Shown here: in pieces, positions 1 to 11,769 of the stretch
Layout: each line of letters opens with the position of its first letter
Numbering within the stretch: the first letter of the stretch is position 1
NCBI RefSeq assembly: GCF_002775205.1
Contig: NC_036453.1
Span: 30,543,213-30,607,212 of the forward strand
Reading direction: 5' to 3'
DNA: 64,000 nucleotides
Source: Xiphophorus maculatus
Taxonomy: Eukaryota > Chordata > Actinopteri > Cyprinodontiformes > Poeciliidae
Program-made: the position numbers and the translations under genes
Notes under the pieces: generated by a model
Told to the model about the DNA's origin: nothing
Seen by the model: only the letters and a program-made list of their open reading frames with translations
The model's database searches: none

Positions 1-3000
1 GTTTGGAAACAGCCCCAGTCCAGCAGTCGCTATTTACTGCCTTAGGCAAGCTGCGATGGAAGGAGAACCACATCATGACCCTGGAGTGAAAGACTTTGTC
101 AACCGTGACTTCTATGTGGACGATGCACTTAAGTCCTTTTCTACTGTAAAAGGTGCAGTCAGTTTGCTGAAGAACACACAGGATGTTCTAGCAAACTCTA
201 ACTTGAGGCTCCACAAAATTGCTTCTAACAACAAAGAAGTTATGGAAGCTTTTCCTGCTGAAGACCGTGCAAACGACTTGAAGGATTTGGACCTAAGCTC
301 AGACGTTCTTCCTGAACAACGGAGCTTGGGACTGAACTGGAACTTGGAGTCTGACGCATTTGTATTCAAAATCGATCAAGTAGAGAAACCCTTTACACGT
401 CGAGGCGTCTTGTCTGTGGTAAACAGTGTGTACGACCCTTTAGGATTCGTGGCTCCTGTGACCATCCAAGGGAAGTACATTCTGCGAGAACTGACACAGC
501 AAAGAGTAGACTGGGATTCTCGCCTTCCTGACATGATGGAGGAACAATGGATGATTTGGCGAGATTCACTGCAAGATCTAAGTAGCTTGAAGATTCCAAG
601 ACCCTATACCGAAGTTTCCCTTTCAACAGCAAAGACAAGAGAACTGTGTGTTTTTTCGGATGCATCAACCAAGGCTATTGCAGCAGTTGCTTATCTCAAG
701 GTGGTGAATGAGGCAGGAAATATACAAACTGGCTTTGTCATGGGGAAGGCAAAACTGGCACCCAGACCTGAACACACAGTTCCCAGACTTGAGCTTTGTG
801 CAGCTGTACTGGCTGTAGAGCTGGCAGACTTCATATCATCTGAACTTGACGTGTATGTGGATGCAACAACCTTCTACACTGATAGTAAGGTGGTGCTCGG
901 ATACATAAATAACGAAACAAGGCGTTTTTATGTATATGTTAGCAACCGTGTTGTGCGCATAAGAAGATCCTCCCATCCCAAGCAGTGGAAGTATGTGTCA
1001 ACAGTAGAAAATCCGGCAGATTGTGCAACGAGATCTGTACCAGCTGCCTTTCTCTCAAATACCTCTTGGCTTAGAGGGCCTAGTTTTCTTACTGAGCCTA
1101 GACAAGAATCTTTAGAACAAGGTTCCTTTGAGCTTGTGGAGCCAAACGTGGATGTTGAAGTCCGTCCCCAAATCTCTACTCTGAAAACACAGGCTTCTCT
1201 TACATTGCTTGGTTCCCATCGCTTTTCTAAGTTCTCTACCTGGCAAGCTTTGAGACGTGCCATTGCTACTCTTCTTCATGTTGCAATCAGCTTTCATACG
1301 GTCACAGAAAACAGACAGTGTAAAAGGTGGCACTTATGTCAGAAAGCAGGCACACCTGACCAGCTCAATCTATCAGAGGATGTCATTATTCGGACTGTCC
1401 AGGAAGAGGCATATGCTGAAGAATTGGCCTGTCTCAAAAACGGTCAAGTGATCTCACGAAGAAGTCCTCTTAAGGCCCTGGATCCCTTTATTGATGAACA
1501 CAACATCCTAAGAGTAGGTGGTCGGATGAGACATGGAGAAATATCTCTGGAAGAAAAGCACCCTAAGATCATTCCTGGTAAGACCCATATTGCCACACTG
1601 TTGGTCCGATATTACCATGAACAAACCCTGCACCAAGGCCGTCACTTCACCGAAGGTGCAATTCGTGCAGCGGGTATCTGGATTATTGGTTTGAAGAGAC
1701 TGGTTGGCAATGTCATTTATTATTGTGTCACATGTCGAAAGCTCCGTGGTGTCCCTCCACAACAAAAGATGGCCGACCTGCCAGCAGATCGTCTCTCCAT
1801 GGACCCTCCATTTACTTACATTGGATTGGATGTGTTTGGCCCATGGAATGTTGTTGCAAGGCGTACAAGGGGTGGTCTCGCCCATAGTAAAAGATGGGCT
1901 GTGATATTCACTTGCATGGCTGTTAGGGCAGTTCACATTGAGGTTATCGAGTCTTTGGACACCTCCTGCTTTATCAATGCTCTCAGGAGATTTTTGGCCA
2001 TTCGAGGTCCTGTGAAACAGATCCGATCGGACAGAGGCACAAATTTTGTGAGTGCATCAGCAGACCTAAAGATCCCATCTAATATTGACTCCAAATCTGT
2101 TGAGAAGTATTTGGCAGACAGAGGCTGCTCATGGGTCTTTAACCCCCCACATGCATCTCATATGGGTGGCTCGTGGGAAAGGTTAATTGGCATAGCCAGA
2201 AGAATCCTGGATTCAATGTTTCTGCAAGTTGGGACATCAAGTTTGACACATGAGGTGCTTACTACACTGATGGCAGAAGTGGTAGCGATTATAAATTCAA
2301 GGCCTCTCCTACCAGTGTCTACTGATCCAAGTGACCCAGTTATACTCACCCCAGCTACCCTCTTAACTCAAAAGACGGGTGTTCCATCAGTTCCACCTGA
2401 AGACCCTAATGTTAAGGACCTCTGTAAGCAGCAATGGCGCCAAGTCCAACATCTGGCCCAAACTTTCTGGAGCAAATGGAGAAGACAGTATCTGTCAACA
2501 TTGCAGCCAAGAAGGAAGTGGCACGACAATCAGCCGAATCTGGAGACTGGGAGCATTGTGCTTCTACGGGACCAGCAACTCAAGAGGAATGAATGGCCCC
2601 TGGGAATAATTACTCAAGTTCTCCCCAGTCAAGACAACAAGGTCCGCAAAGCAGAGGTCAAGGTGTCACGGCAGGATGGGACTAAAGTATTTCTGAGGCC
2701 AGTGACAGAGCTCATTCTTCTGTTATCGCCACCGTAGGACTAAACTGTTTTAGAAGTGTTTCTTATTCAATGTTGATAGTGGCATTTATCTATGCCAGGC
2801 GGGGAGTGTGCTGTTAGAGTGGTATTAGTGTTGTTGTAAGTGTAGTTTTAGCACCCCCAACAGGAGATTTTGTAAATAGCAAGTGACGTCACAGGAAGTA
2901 AAAGATCGGTGGATGTTTACATGGTGCTTGACGTCTGATCATTATCCACGTCCATCTGCCTCCATCCTTCGTCTTTCGTGTTATCGTCTGTATGTATACT

Positions 3001-3091
3001 GTTTGTTATCTACTTATGTTTAGCTTATTCACTATATTTTACTAACAAAATGGTGCATGTTGTAATCGTATTTTTTGTTGTATTTATTTCA
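1..3091 (+). mobile_element. BEL/Pao LTR retrotransposon, 3' part (enters from left edge)
   Basis: Fossil of the BEL/Pao family. An open frame of about 890 codons (56-2737) carries, in order, the end of the reverse transcriptase (YVDD near residue 21), the Pao-type RNase H/A17 region, an integrase zinc-binding region (CVTCRKLRG), the integrase core (GLDVFGPW, IRSDRGTNF, HMGGSWERL) and the C-terminal domain typical of BEL/Pao integrases. A G-rich tract at about 2797-2808 fits the polypurine primer, and the 3' LTR follows. The 5' LTR, gag and most of the reverse transcriptase lie left of the window. The visible coding part reads whole, so the copy looks young. It sits directly against a broken olfactory receptor. 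Family call is secure; the exact right end is uncertain. Confidence 0.93.
2812..3091 (+). repeat. 3' LTR of the BEL/Pao element
   Basis: The LTR appears to start at TGTTAGAGTGG just after the G-rich tract. Its right end is either ACTAACA at 3047 (236 bp) or TTATTTCA at 3091 (280 bp); the partner LTR that would settle this is outside the window. Inside is a palindromic CRE-like site TGACGTCA (2884-2891) followed by an ETS-like ACAGGAAGT, plausible promoter elements. Receptor-like sequence begins at about 3092, which favours the longer reading. Confidence 0.6.
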
Positions 3092-3575
3092 GTTTCACAC
3101 TTTCTGCATTAGTAAACCTGTGGACAAAGAGAATTGTCTTCAGTGTGTTAATGGAAGAAAGGTGTTGAACCTTGCTGCCGGTCCTCTACTTCGTGGTGAA
3201 GTGGGAAAGACAGTACACTACTATTGCTCTTATTGTGGTGATGTGCATTCCCCTCATTCTGATATTTAGCTCTTATGTTTGCATTGCCATCGCTTTGTCC
3301 AGGACTATTTCAAGAGAGGAAAGACTCAGAGCTTTAGAAACATGTACTTCTCACCTGATTCTTGTTGCCATATTTTTCTTCCATTTGTGGGAACCAATGT
3401 AGCTGTACTGACTTCCTACATTCATCCAAATGCCAGAATAATAAATTCAAGTTTAACATTCACAGTTCCCTCGCTGCTCAATCCTATTATTTACTCTTTG
3501 AAGACAGAAGAAGTGAGGAATGCCATTAAGAAACTTTGCAGAAGAGCTAAAATGAGAAAAATCAATGCAAAATGA
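3092..3575 (+). pseudogene. olfactory receptor pseudogene, 3' half only
   Basis: Remnant of a fish odorant receptor from about extracellular loop 2 to the C-terminus. TM5 and the third intracellular loop read in one frame (SSYVCIAIALSRTISREERL, then CTSHLILVA). TM6 end, loop 3 and TM7 read in another (FVGTNVAVL, ARIINSSLTFTVPS, LLNPIIYSLKT), so there is a one-base frameshift at about 3366-3385. The TGA is at 3573-3575. It resembles the intact receptor at 7156-8148 throughout (IALSRTxSRE, CTSHLILVA, NSSL, VPSLLNPIIY). The first four membrane segments are missing because the LTR element ends where homology begins. Without its 5' half it cannot encode a receptor. Confidence 0.85.
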
Positions 3576-4030
3576 TTATTTTAATTATCAGGTTTTTGTA
3601 ACTAACTTTTCCTAAGTTGAAATTTTGCTAAGTGATTATAACCTGCTGCTGGTAACTGTTTGTGAGTCAGGACTGTGAATGTGTTGTGATGATTCTGTAT
3701 CCCAACTTTTTGGAATTAGTCATCTTTAAAATAGTGTCAATAAATTAATAAACAGATTTATGTGATTAAATTATGAGAGAAGTTATTTTTGTCTTGCATA
3801 TGAAGATATATTTTGTACGTTAATGAGGGAAAGTATTATTATGCACCAGACAAAAGAAAGACTAAATCTGGTTACTGTGTAACTTATGTAAGCAATATTT
3901 AACATAAAATACTTTACAAAGTGTCTGAGGTTGGTTTATGGGGGAATTTTTCTGCCATAATTCGAGAGCACATATTTTCAGTGGAAAATTACAGTGGAAT
4001 GACACAAGCACACCCACTTTAAACAAGTGT
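3576..4030. other. intergenic, no feature seen
   Basis: AT-rich sequence between the receptor remnant and the next repeat. I see no gene, hairpin or recognisable repeat in it. Confidence 0.6.
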
Positions 4031-4239
4031 GTCAAACTCCAGTCCTCAAGGGCCGCTGTCCTGCAACTTTAAGATGTGCCTCTGATGCACCACACCTGAA
4101 TAGAATAATTAGGTAATTAAGGCTCTGGAGAACTGACCTACACAAGGAGGAGGTAATTAAACCATTTCATTCCAGTGTTTTGTACCTGTTTCACATCTAA
4201 AACCTGCAGGACAGCGGCCCTTGAGGACTGGAGTTTGAT
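4031..4239. mobile_element. non-autonomous hAT-like MITE
   Basis: Terminal inverted repeats of 35 bp flank about 140 bp of non-coding sequence. The left arm 4031-4065 and the right arm 4205-4239 match at 34 of 35 positions (core CCAGTCCTCAAGGGCCGCTG). No transposase is present. A more diverged copy of the same family is at 33723-33949. The hAT assignment rests on the terminal sequence style and is an inference; no clear target duplication was seen. Confidence 0.75.
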
Positions 4240-5382
4240 ACCTGTACACTAGAAGGAAACAAACGCACCCAGCATAACTTTCATTCTATTGGCTGAGAGG
4301 TTGCCAGGCAACGGTAAGTTTCTGTTCCAAGCCGGCAGAGAGGTTTGCAAGTGGAGATTTGATCTGAGCAGAGACCAGTTTTGAGCGCCAGGAGAAAGTT
4401 TGGAGAAAGCACAGTGAATATTTGAATGAGAGCAGAAGAATTGAATACAAGTTTTGCAGAAACTAGCAGAAAAATTCCCCCCTACTGGTTGGTCATATTT
4501 CCATCACCCTAATCTTTGGTCCGATCACAGATTTTGTAGCAGATTTAAATCAGCACTTTTTCTATGCTACACCAAAATTGTGATACTATTTCTAAGAGGA
4601 ACACACCTCTACACTCTCCAAACCACAAGATATTTTCTAACTGACTAATAGTTACCAACTCGATTGCAGCCTGCCCATGTCCTAAGGTGAAACTGGTCAG
4701 GTTTCGATCCAAGTTTTGATCAGATCCCATATAAATTTCTGTTACTTCCTCCTAAATCAGCTGCAACTTGAAATGGTTCAAATTGCAATTTATGTGTTTT
4801 GGGGTCAATGAATCCACCAGCTGACATTTTACATGATCTGCACCATTATACACATCAGCAGTGTCATTTTAACATTTGTCTCCAACAGCACATGAACTAA
4901 TACTCAATAAGTGTACAATACCACTAAACACTAAAGTGACCAGTACAAAACCTGAAGGTTAAACCACAAAAGACAACTGTTGTCTCTATCAAACTATACG
5001 CATTATTTAAAAAGCCAGGAGCAATTTTTTAAATTAATCTTTATTGTTGAGATGAAAATAATGATTTTTTTTCTTCCTATAGTTGGATGCCTACTTGTCC
5101 TTCTGGGTCTGTGTTTGCTATAACTTCAAGAAAGGACAAGAAAACCTTTAAATTATTTGTGTATTGATCACAACACATTGAACATTTATTAATATGATCT
5201 CATATCAGATGTAAATCACACACATCCTTGAAGCCTACTAGTGACAACATGTATTAATTGTTACTAGTAACAATTAATACTAGTAACAACTGCTCAATAT
5301 TATCTAGGTGCAGTTTAATTAAGCTCTTTTGGAACATGTTTAGAATTGTTGGCCATCCATCTCAAACGTTTTATCAGATATA
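4240..5382. other. intergenic with RFX-like palindrome and 30-bp palindrome
   Basis: No coding region. It holds an X-box-like palindrome GTTGCCAGGCAAC at 4300-4312, next to an inverted CCAAT (ATTGG, about 4288), and a perfect 30-bp palindrome at 5251-5280 centred on ACTAGT. The rest is AT-rich and featureless. Confidence 0.6.
5251..5280. repeat. perfect 30-bp palindrome
   Basis: The two 15-base halves are exact reverse complements with no spacer (left half GTATTAATTGTTACT). The right-hand part ACTAGTAACAA occurs again just downstream (5279-5289) as a direct repeat, so this is a small repeat complex. It has no link to a gene that I can see. Confidence 0.9.
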
Positions 5383-5390
5383 CCTGCGTT

Positions 5391-6677
5391 TAGGCCTGTC
5401 ACGATAGCAAATTTTGCCCAATGATTAATTGTTTCAAAAATCATTGCGATAAGCGATAATATTGTTTGAAGACCTTTTTACACTGATTTAATGGAAATGA
5501 CGTAATAATGCATGTGATTTCCTGCCAAAGATAGATACACTTTCTTTTCAAAAGAACACTTAACGCTGAAACTGATAAACAAAATAAACAAAACAACCAA
5601 AAACAAAAATAAAATGGATTCTCAGTCTCCATTAACAAAAAACGCACTTGAAAAAAAAAACTAAACATAAAGCCAAAGTGGAAATAAATACAGCATTCAA
5701 CCAAAAGATTATGAAGTCTGTATATTATGTTACCCTTCAGTAATAATTAGATTTAAATAGAGAAGATGGGCATATCTGACTACCTGATGCAATAGTTCAC
5801 ACTAAATGATTTTTTGCTGCTATTTTTCCCCTTACAACAATCTTAAAACGTTGGTCTTTCTAAGATTGTGTGGTGTGTTACGGTAGATTGTCTTGGCCGC
5901 TCCGATCCAAATCAGGGTTTCCCCACTGGGAGCTTAACGCAGCCTGTTGAATGTGACAGGTAGCCAATCAGAAAGCACGGATTCTCCTCCGTGCTTTCTG
6001 AGGGGAAATTACTGAGGGGAATCCCAAACAGCTGACACGGCGCCACCCGAAGTCCAGCGGACATTGGAGATGATATGTGGAAACAACATTAATGTTTATT
6101 CAACATGCAAAGAATATAGAAATGACAAGAGGAGGAGTTGGAGCGAAATTGCTACCGCAGTTGATAAACCCGGTAACTTTTCAGCTGTTCTTCGTTAACG
6201 TGATGTAAATAGGTTCTAATGATTTTCATTCAGTCAGGACTTTACGCTGACACTAGTTACATGCATTGCAGGTAGATTGTAGTAAAGCATTGATTAATAC
6301 CTGGTTTTAAAATTAGTTCACTGGACTTGCAGCCATTATTTTGTGCCCATTGTTGGACACCACACGGCAGGAACGAACCCGATCGAACCGTTATACCTAG
6401 GATTTCTGTCGGCTAATGTTTGGTCTGTCAGGTTTTGAAAATGGGCCGACAATCGGCCGACAGCTCTAAGATCGTGTCCTGTGCGCTGGGCTTTACACTG
6501 AGGAAATGAGGAAGGGAGGGTCAGTGGAGAGCACCGGAGTTGAGCCTTTTTTCATTCAGTGTCTTTAACAGAAAGAGAAAAAGGCCGGAAGAGACGATAA
6601 TGCCGATAATTAAAATGAGTTGATAGTTTTAATTGATTGTACAATTAATTGATTTACCGTTTATCGGGACAGGCCTA
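5391..6677. mobile_element. non-autonomous hAT element with 8-bp target duplication
   Basis: Both ends are visible. The element begins TAGGCCTGTCACGATA and ends with the complement TATCGGGACAGGCCTA, giving 16-bp terminal inverted repeats with one mismatch. It is flanked by a perfect 8-bp direct repeat CCTGCGTT at 5383-5390 and 6678-6685, the duplication length expected of hAT transposition. Length is 1287 bp with no open frame resembling a transposase, so it must be moved in trans. The interior is more GC-rich than the surroundings and has a 13-bp hairpin (CAGAAAGCACGGA at 5969-5981, complement at 5988-6000). Confidence 0.9.
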
Positions 6678-7007
6678 CCTGCGTTATATATCATCTTTTA
6701 AATCTAGGGTCAAAAGTTATGGAGAATTCATGAGAAGAGGTTTAATTTAAAGAAAGTTACATTTATTTCTCCACTTTTTAATATTTTTTTCAATTACTTC
6801 ATTTATGGACACAGATGAAAACATGATGCAAATTTACAACAAAAATAATAATAACAATAAATGTAATATCCAAGATGTTAAGTAAATGCTCCGTTTTATA
6901 GATATAATTTTATGCTCTGGTAACAGTAATGTTGCGTTGCGTCATATCGTTAATGACACCATCGGATGTTCATTGAGCAATATATGAGAGCGTGCAGTAA
7001 CGATGAG

Positions 7008-7016
7008 CTATATAAG
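7008..7016 (+). promoter_or_regulatory. TATA box of the plus-strand olfactory receptor
   Basis: CTATATAAG lies 140 bp upstream of the receptor's first ATG. A start of transcription near 7040 would give a 5' leader of about 120 nt with no need for a leader intron. Inferred from sequence alone. Confidence 0.45.
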
Positions 7017-7155
7017 TGAAAACATAGCATGGAACAGTTCAGAGAGCTGCACACACTTGTGATTCTCCAGTGTGTTAAGAAAACTAAAGGTGCTTTCAAC
7101 AGTCTTTGTCTCTCTCGTTATGATGTTTGTTTTGTGAGTATATCCTGCTATAAAT

Positions 7156-8148
7156 ATGAACAGAGAGGGTGAAAATACTATCATGTTTAACTCCACATTT
7201 GTTCGTCCTCTACATTTTTATCTCGGTGGGTTTTACAACATCCCTCATGTTAAGTATTACTATGTCTTCTTGTGCTTTGTGTACATCATGACTGTGCTTA
7301 GCAATGGTTTCCTCCTCTCTGTTATTTACCTGGTGAAGACTCTCCACACTCCCAGATACATAATAGTGTTCAACCTGGCTCTGACAGATTTGTGTGGGAG
7401 CACTGCTCTCATCCCAAAGCTCTTGGACACGTTTTTGTTTAACAGGAGGTACATTGCTTATGAGGCCTGCTTAAGTTACATGTTCTTTGTTTTATTCTTT
7501 GGAAGTATGCAATCATGGACTCTAGTCATAATGGCCTATGACAGATTTGTAGCAATTTGCTTTCCATTGAGATATAACATTATTGTAACAAGGAAATCAA
7601 TAGTTACTATTCTGTTGTGTTCATGGACATCTCTAGTCATGGTCATTGGAGCCTTGGTTGGACGTCTTGAGCGCCTGTCCTTCTGTGCATCTGTGGTAAT
7701 ACAAAGTTTTTTCTGTGATTATGGACCAACATATCGTTTGGCATGTAATAATACATACATAAACTACATAATGGCTAATTTCACTTTTGCTATAGTCATT
7801 TGGATTCCTCTCGTACCGATAGGAGCCACCTACATTTGCATTTCTATAGCACTGAGCAGAACTGCATCCAGAGAAAAACGACTTAAAGCAATGGGAACTT
7901 GTACTTCTCATCTGATTCTGGTGGCCCTTTTTTTTATACCATATCTGGGCACAAATTTAACAGTGAAAACTAACGGCATTGATCCTAATATGAGGATATT
8001 AAATTCTAGTTTATCACACACAGTTCCCTCTCTGCTAAATCCGATCATATACGCTTTAAAAACAAAAGTGATAAATGCTTTTAAGAGGCTTTGCAAAAGA
8101 AAAAAGATAAACAAACTTGTCTCACAATTGCAAACTCGAACTTCTTAG
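7156..8148 (+). CDS. olfactory (odorant) receptor, intact, 330 aa
   Basis: Seven-pass G-protein-coupled receptor of the fish type I odorant receptor family, expected in cilia of olfactory sensory neurons. Visible hallmarks: an N-glycosylation site NST at residues 12-14, TM1 with the conserved Asn (SNGF, residues 49-52), LHTPRY after TM1, MAYDRFVAIC at the end of TM3 (126-135), SREKRLKAMGTCTSHL before TM6 and PSLLNPIIYALK in TM7. It is intronless, as usual for OR coding regions. Met1 and Met10 are both possible starts; starting at Met10 (7183) would put the glycosylation site nearer the N-terminus. The closest relative in the window is the broken copy at 3092-3575; the three minus-strand receptors belong to a different subgroup. 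Ligand unknown. Confidence 0.95.
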   Translation: MNREGENTIMFNSTFVRPLHFYLGGFYNIPHVKYYYVFLCFVYIMTVLSNGFLLSVIYLVKTLHTPRYIIVFNLALTDLCGSTALIPKLLDTFLFNRRYIAYEACLSYMFFVLFFGSMQSWTLVIMAYDRFVAICFPLRYNIIVTRKSIVTILLCSWTSLVMVIGALVGRLERLSFCASVVIQSFFCDYGPTYRLACNNTYINYIMANFTFAIVIWIPLVPIGATYICISIALSRTASREKRLKAMGTCTSHLILVALFFIPYLGTNLTVKTNGIDPNMRILNSSLSHTVPSLLNPIIYALKTKVINAFKRLCKRKKINKLVSQLQTRTS

Positions 8149-8719
8149 TGCTTTAAGGCACAACTTTAACAAATTAATATTACATCATGTTTTGTTGTTT
8201 TGCTCTGTTGATTTTTTAATGCTGATAATAAGGTGGTATGTGTACAAAAGTTATCTTAAGTGTTTTTGTTACTATGGTTTATTTCAGATTTATTTTTTAA
8301 TACAAAATATTTTACGTGCAGTGGTGTTTTTATGTAGTGTACTGATGACTTCAGATATACCTGAGATTCTAAATTGAAGTGATTAGAAATATATGTGGGA
8401 GCATATATTTACAGTTGGTTGTTTGTGAATGTTGTCCCTCTGTTGACCTGTCCAGAATGTACAGATCAACACATTCTTTTGAGATGAGTCAATGTAGAAA
8501 GTTTCATTGCAGAAAGCATGTAGGTAAAATGCAAAATGGTGATGGAAACATGTAACTGAGGTCATCTAGAGTTCAAGGCTGAATTATAAAAAATAAAGTT
8601 GCTAATTCTCACCAAAAGGTTTGCTTGTCTTTTTAAGTTAAAGAGCATTCCATTTCCATGTACCTACTGCAGAAATCACACTTCACATAAGTAAAACTGA
8701 GTTAGTCTTATGTTTCTTT

Positions 8720-8840
8720 ACAGTGTAGCTTAGCACCATTATCAGTGTGTGAATGTGTGTATGAATGACTGAATGTAGTGTTAACACTTTGGAGTCCTCT
8801 GCACTAAATAAAGTGTTAAACAAATACAGACCATTAACCA
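8720..8840 (+). repeat. SINE 3' tail fragment
   Basis: About 120 bp matching the 3' part of the SINE at 35379-35690 (TGTAGCTTAGCACCATTATC, then GTGTGTGAATGTG, GACTGAATGTAGTG, TTTGGAGTCCTC, CCATTAACC). The tRNA-like head is missing, so it is a 5'-truncated copy. Confidence 0.7.
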
Positions 8841-11769
8841 ATAGAGTAAAAATAGCTTCCTAGAGAAGTGAGGAATTCATCCTTGAAATGGGTTTTTAGA
8901 TTATGAGACTGAATTGATTCTCTACATTAATTTAAAGTAGTATCTCGTAATGAAAGAAATACTAATAACTTCCCTGGGTTTAATTGCATTGTGCTCTGTT
9001 TGTACAATACAATAATAATTATTTTTTTCAGTAGTGTTTAATATCCGTGGAAGAGTAATGAACTTTCAGCCACCTCATATTATAAACCATTAGACTGTCA
9101 CTGTGACGCATTGCGGCACCCATGTCATGATCATTAGACACAATGAGAACTCTCCAAACTTAAATATATTATTAGCTCTGTTAAAACAACTGGTTTAAAC
9201 TGTTTTTTCTCCAAACATCAGACCTGGTCACACTATTTTGTATCAGCCTTTAGTTTTGTGGGTGTTGAGAGACATGATGCCATTGGAAAACACCGCTCCC
9301 ACATCATCACAATGAGAAAAAAATCATTAATATTGGCATAACAGCAGAGAGTTTACGTAACGAAATTGATTGCAGGAAGCAGGTGGTGCAAATACAACAT
9401 GAGAACAAAACTAGTAACTGAGGACATCTAGTGTTACAGACTAAGTCTTGCACTTAAAAGAAAAAAATCAAGCCACTAATTATTGTTTAGTGGTTTAAGC
9501 ATATAAAATATTATGATATAAAATCGAAATTTGAATCCTGAAGTTTTTATTTTTTTTCTCTGGTTTAGTTTTATGCTGTTTAACTTAGTGTTAAAAAGCA
9601 TTAAATAACAAAAAGAAAAGTTTAAAATACCAAAAAAGAGTTGGTCACATCGCTATAGTCAAATCTTCATTTCTTTATGAAGGGTATGAGAAGATAAAGA
9701 TATTAAATGTGACAGGTTTTCTCTGCAAACACAAATAATTTTGTTCAGATACAAAATACATTAAAATAACAACAAATTCACAAATTCCTCACAATAAAAC
9801 TTTTAAAGCCAATACATTAGATGGTTTATATGTTAGAGCGCAAAGTGCAACTGCTGTCCTCGCTCTGAGATTTCCAGTTTTCAGCAGCTAGACATCCAGA
9901 CAGCGACGCTCCAATAACCAAACTAATTTCTTTTCTACTTGTTTATTGAAGAGTGGCCTCTGACCACTGCCATCACTTTGGCCATCGTAAACTGAAACAT
10001 ACAAGACTCACTATTAGCCAACGAACATTGCAAATTAGCTATTCTTGCTGCTAGCTAAAAATAAAAAAAACAACTTTTTCCTAAATGACTCCAGCGTACA
10101 ATTATTTACACCACAGTTACATAAAACAAAGATACAATTATTGCTTTTACAATTAACCAATACTTACGAACAAATTTTGTCTGAAACACAACGTATAAGG
10201 ATAATGATCAGCGTAAATCATGAACTGTTCGTGTTGCGTTCCACCATCTTGGATCTATATTCTTTTTTAGCGTCACCAAAACATAACAAAATCTCCACCA
10301 GGGGGCGTTCTAGTACGGTTTCCAACCTTGCTGGTCCAGCTTAATTTACAAAAGGCAGCACAATGGCCACCATTATGAACATCTTATTAAGTATTAACTA
10401 GACTTCCAATTGGTAGAGTTTGCCCAGCAGATAGAAAACAACATTAAAACAATGAAAATATAAAGAAATCTCACTTTTACATAAACAGTGTGTCTTGTTA
10501 AAACATGCCTGTTCTTCATTCAGAAAAGTAACTGGAGGTGGATAGCCAGAAATTGTACTCGAGTATGAAAAGTGTTACTTTAAAATAATACTACTCAAGC
10601 AACGGTTTAAAAAATATGGAGCAGGAAAAATACTCACAGAAGAACTTTTTCTTTCTTTCTTTTATTTTCGAAGAAACTACTCAAGTAAATGTAACTATAC
10701 AACTGACCCGTTTAGTGACATTGTCAGTTTTCAGACGTTTCCAAATCTGTATTGTATCCATTAAACCACTAGAGGTCAGGCTTTGAACATTTTGCAGTTC
10801 TCTTTCCGTTTTACAGAAATATAAACTAGTAGTTTTGACCCACGGGTCTAATAATCCAACAAAATATTCACATAAATGAAAACAGCACCCGATTTTTCTT
10901 ATCCTAACACAGTTTTCCAGCTGAATAAATTTTGTTTCCAGCTGAATAAATTTTAGTGTTAAGATTTGACTGCTATTAGGATTGATGTTGGCCAGGTGTT
11001 ATATTTTTGCATTACTCCTGTCAAAGATTTTCTCCAAAATGAAATTATTGCCTAAGACAAACAGATTCAATTAAAAAAAATCTCTTAATTCATACATTTG
11101 TCTTGAGAAAATGTTTCGTCACTGATGCAGGGTGTTGCATACATTTAGACATTTTGCATTCGTAATAAAGTTGTAAATGTGTTTGCAGATAACAGTTACA
11201 GATTTGAAATATTATTTTTTTTCTATAGAAACAGGAAGCTTAACATTTTTAAAAGACTGGTAAGATTTTTGTTCTCCAAACAAATCACAAAAATCAACAA
11301 CTGAGTTACGCAGACATATATCTAAATAAAATGTTACAATAGCAAACAAGAATAGGTGGAACATTTCTTCTGAAACATTTTGTAAACAAGGTGTAGTTTT
11401 TATATGCCGTGAAGTATTTACATGACAAAACTATACATTGAAACATGGATAGGAGTTTATTTATTTGTTCTAAGTAGTGGTTCACTTGTTTGGCTAAAAG
11501 GATAAGCAGGTGCTATTTACAATTCATAAGAATAGAGATTGAATTGCATTAATCAAAACTTTATTTCCTTAAATGTATGGTTATTGTTTCTGTTCACAAG
11601 ACACATTGATACAAAATTGTGCTGATATTCAAACCACAGAGTTGACCAAATTTCACAGAAACGCATATTAATGTTGCCAGCAGTTACTGTTTGCACATCC
11701 TTGTTAATTTTTTTAACCACAGTTTCTAGGTTATTACTCAGTCATAATGTGAAAAGGATTGGAGTTTAA
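8841..11769. other. intergenic between receptors; CTCF-like site and repeat relics
   Basis: No gene seen. The segment contains a CTCF-like motif at 10295-10309 and a relic of an interspersed repeat at about 10520-10710 with the recurring ACTCAAGTA motif. It also has a tandem pair of 21-22-mers around TTTCCAGCTGAATAAATTTT (10913-10955) and the block AACCACTAGAGGTCAGGCTT at about 10765, which recurs beside the other minus-strand receptors. Confidence 0.6.
10295..10309 (+). promoter_or_regulatory. CTCF-like motif
   Basis: CCACCAGGGGGCGTT matches the CTCF core (CCACNAGGGGGCGC) except at the last base. Orientation +. It lies between the plus-strand receptor and the minus-strand receptor array. 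Confidence 0.4.
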
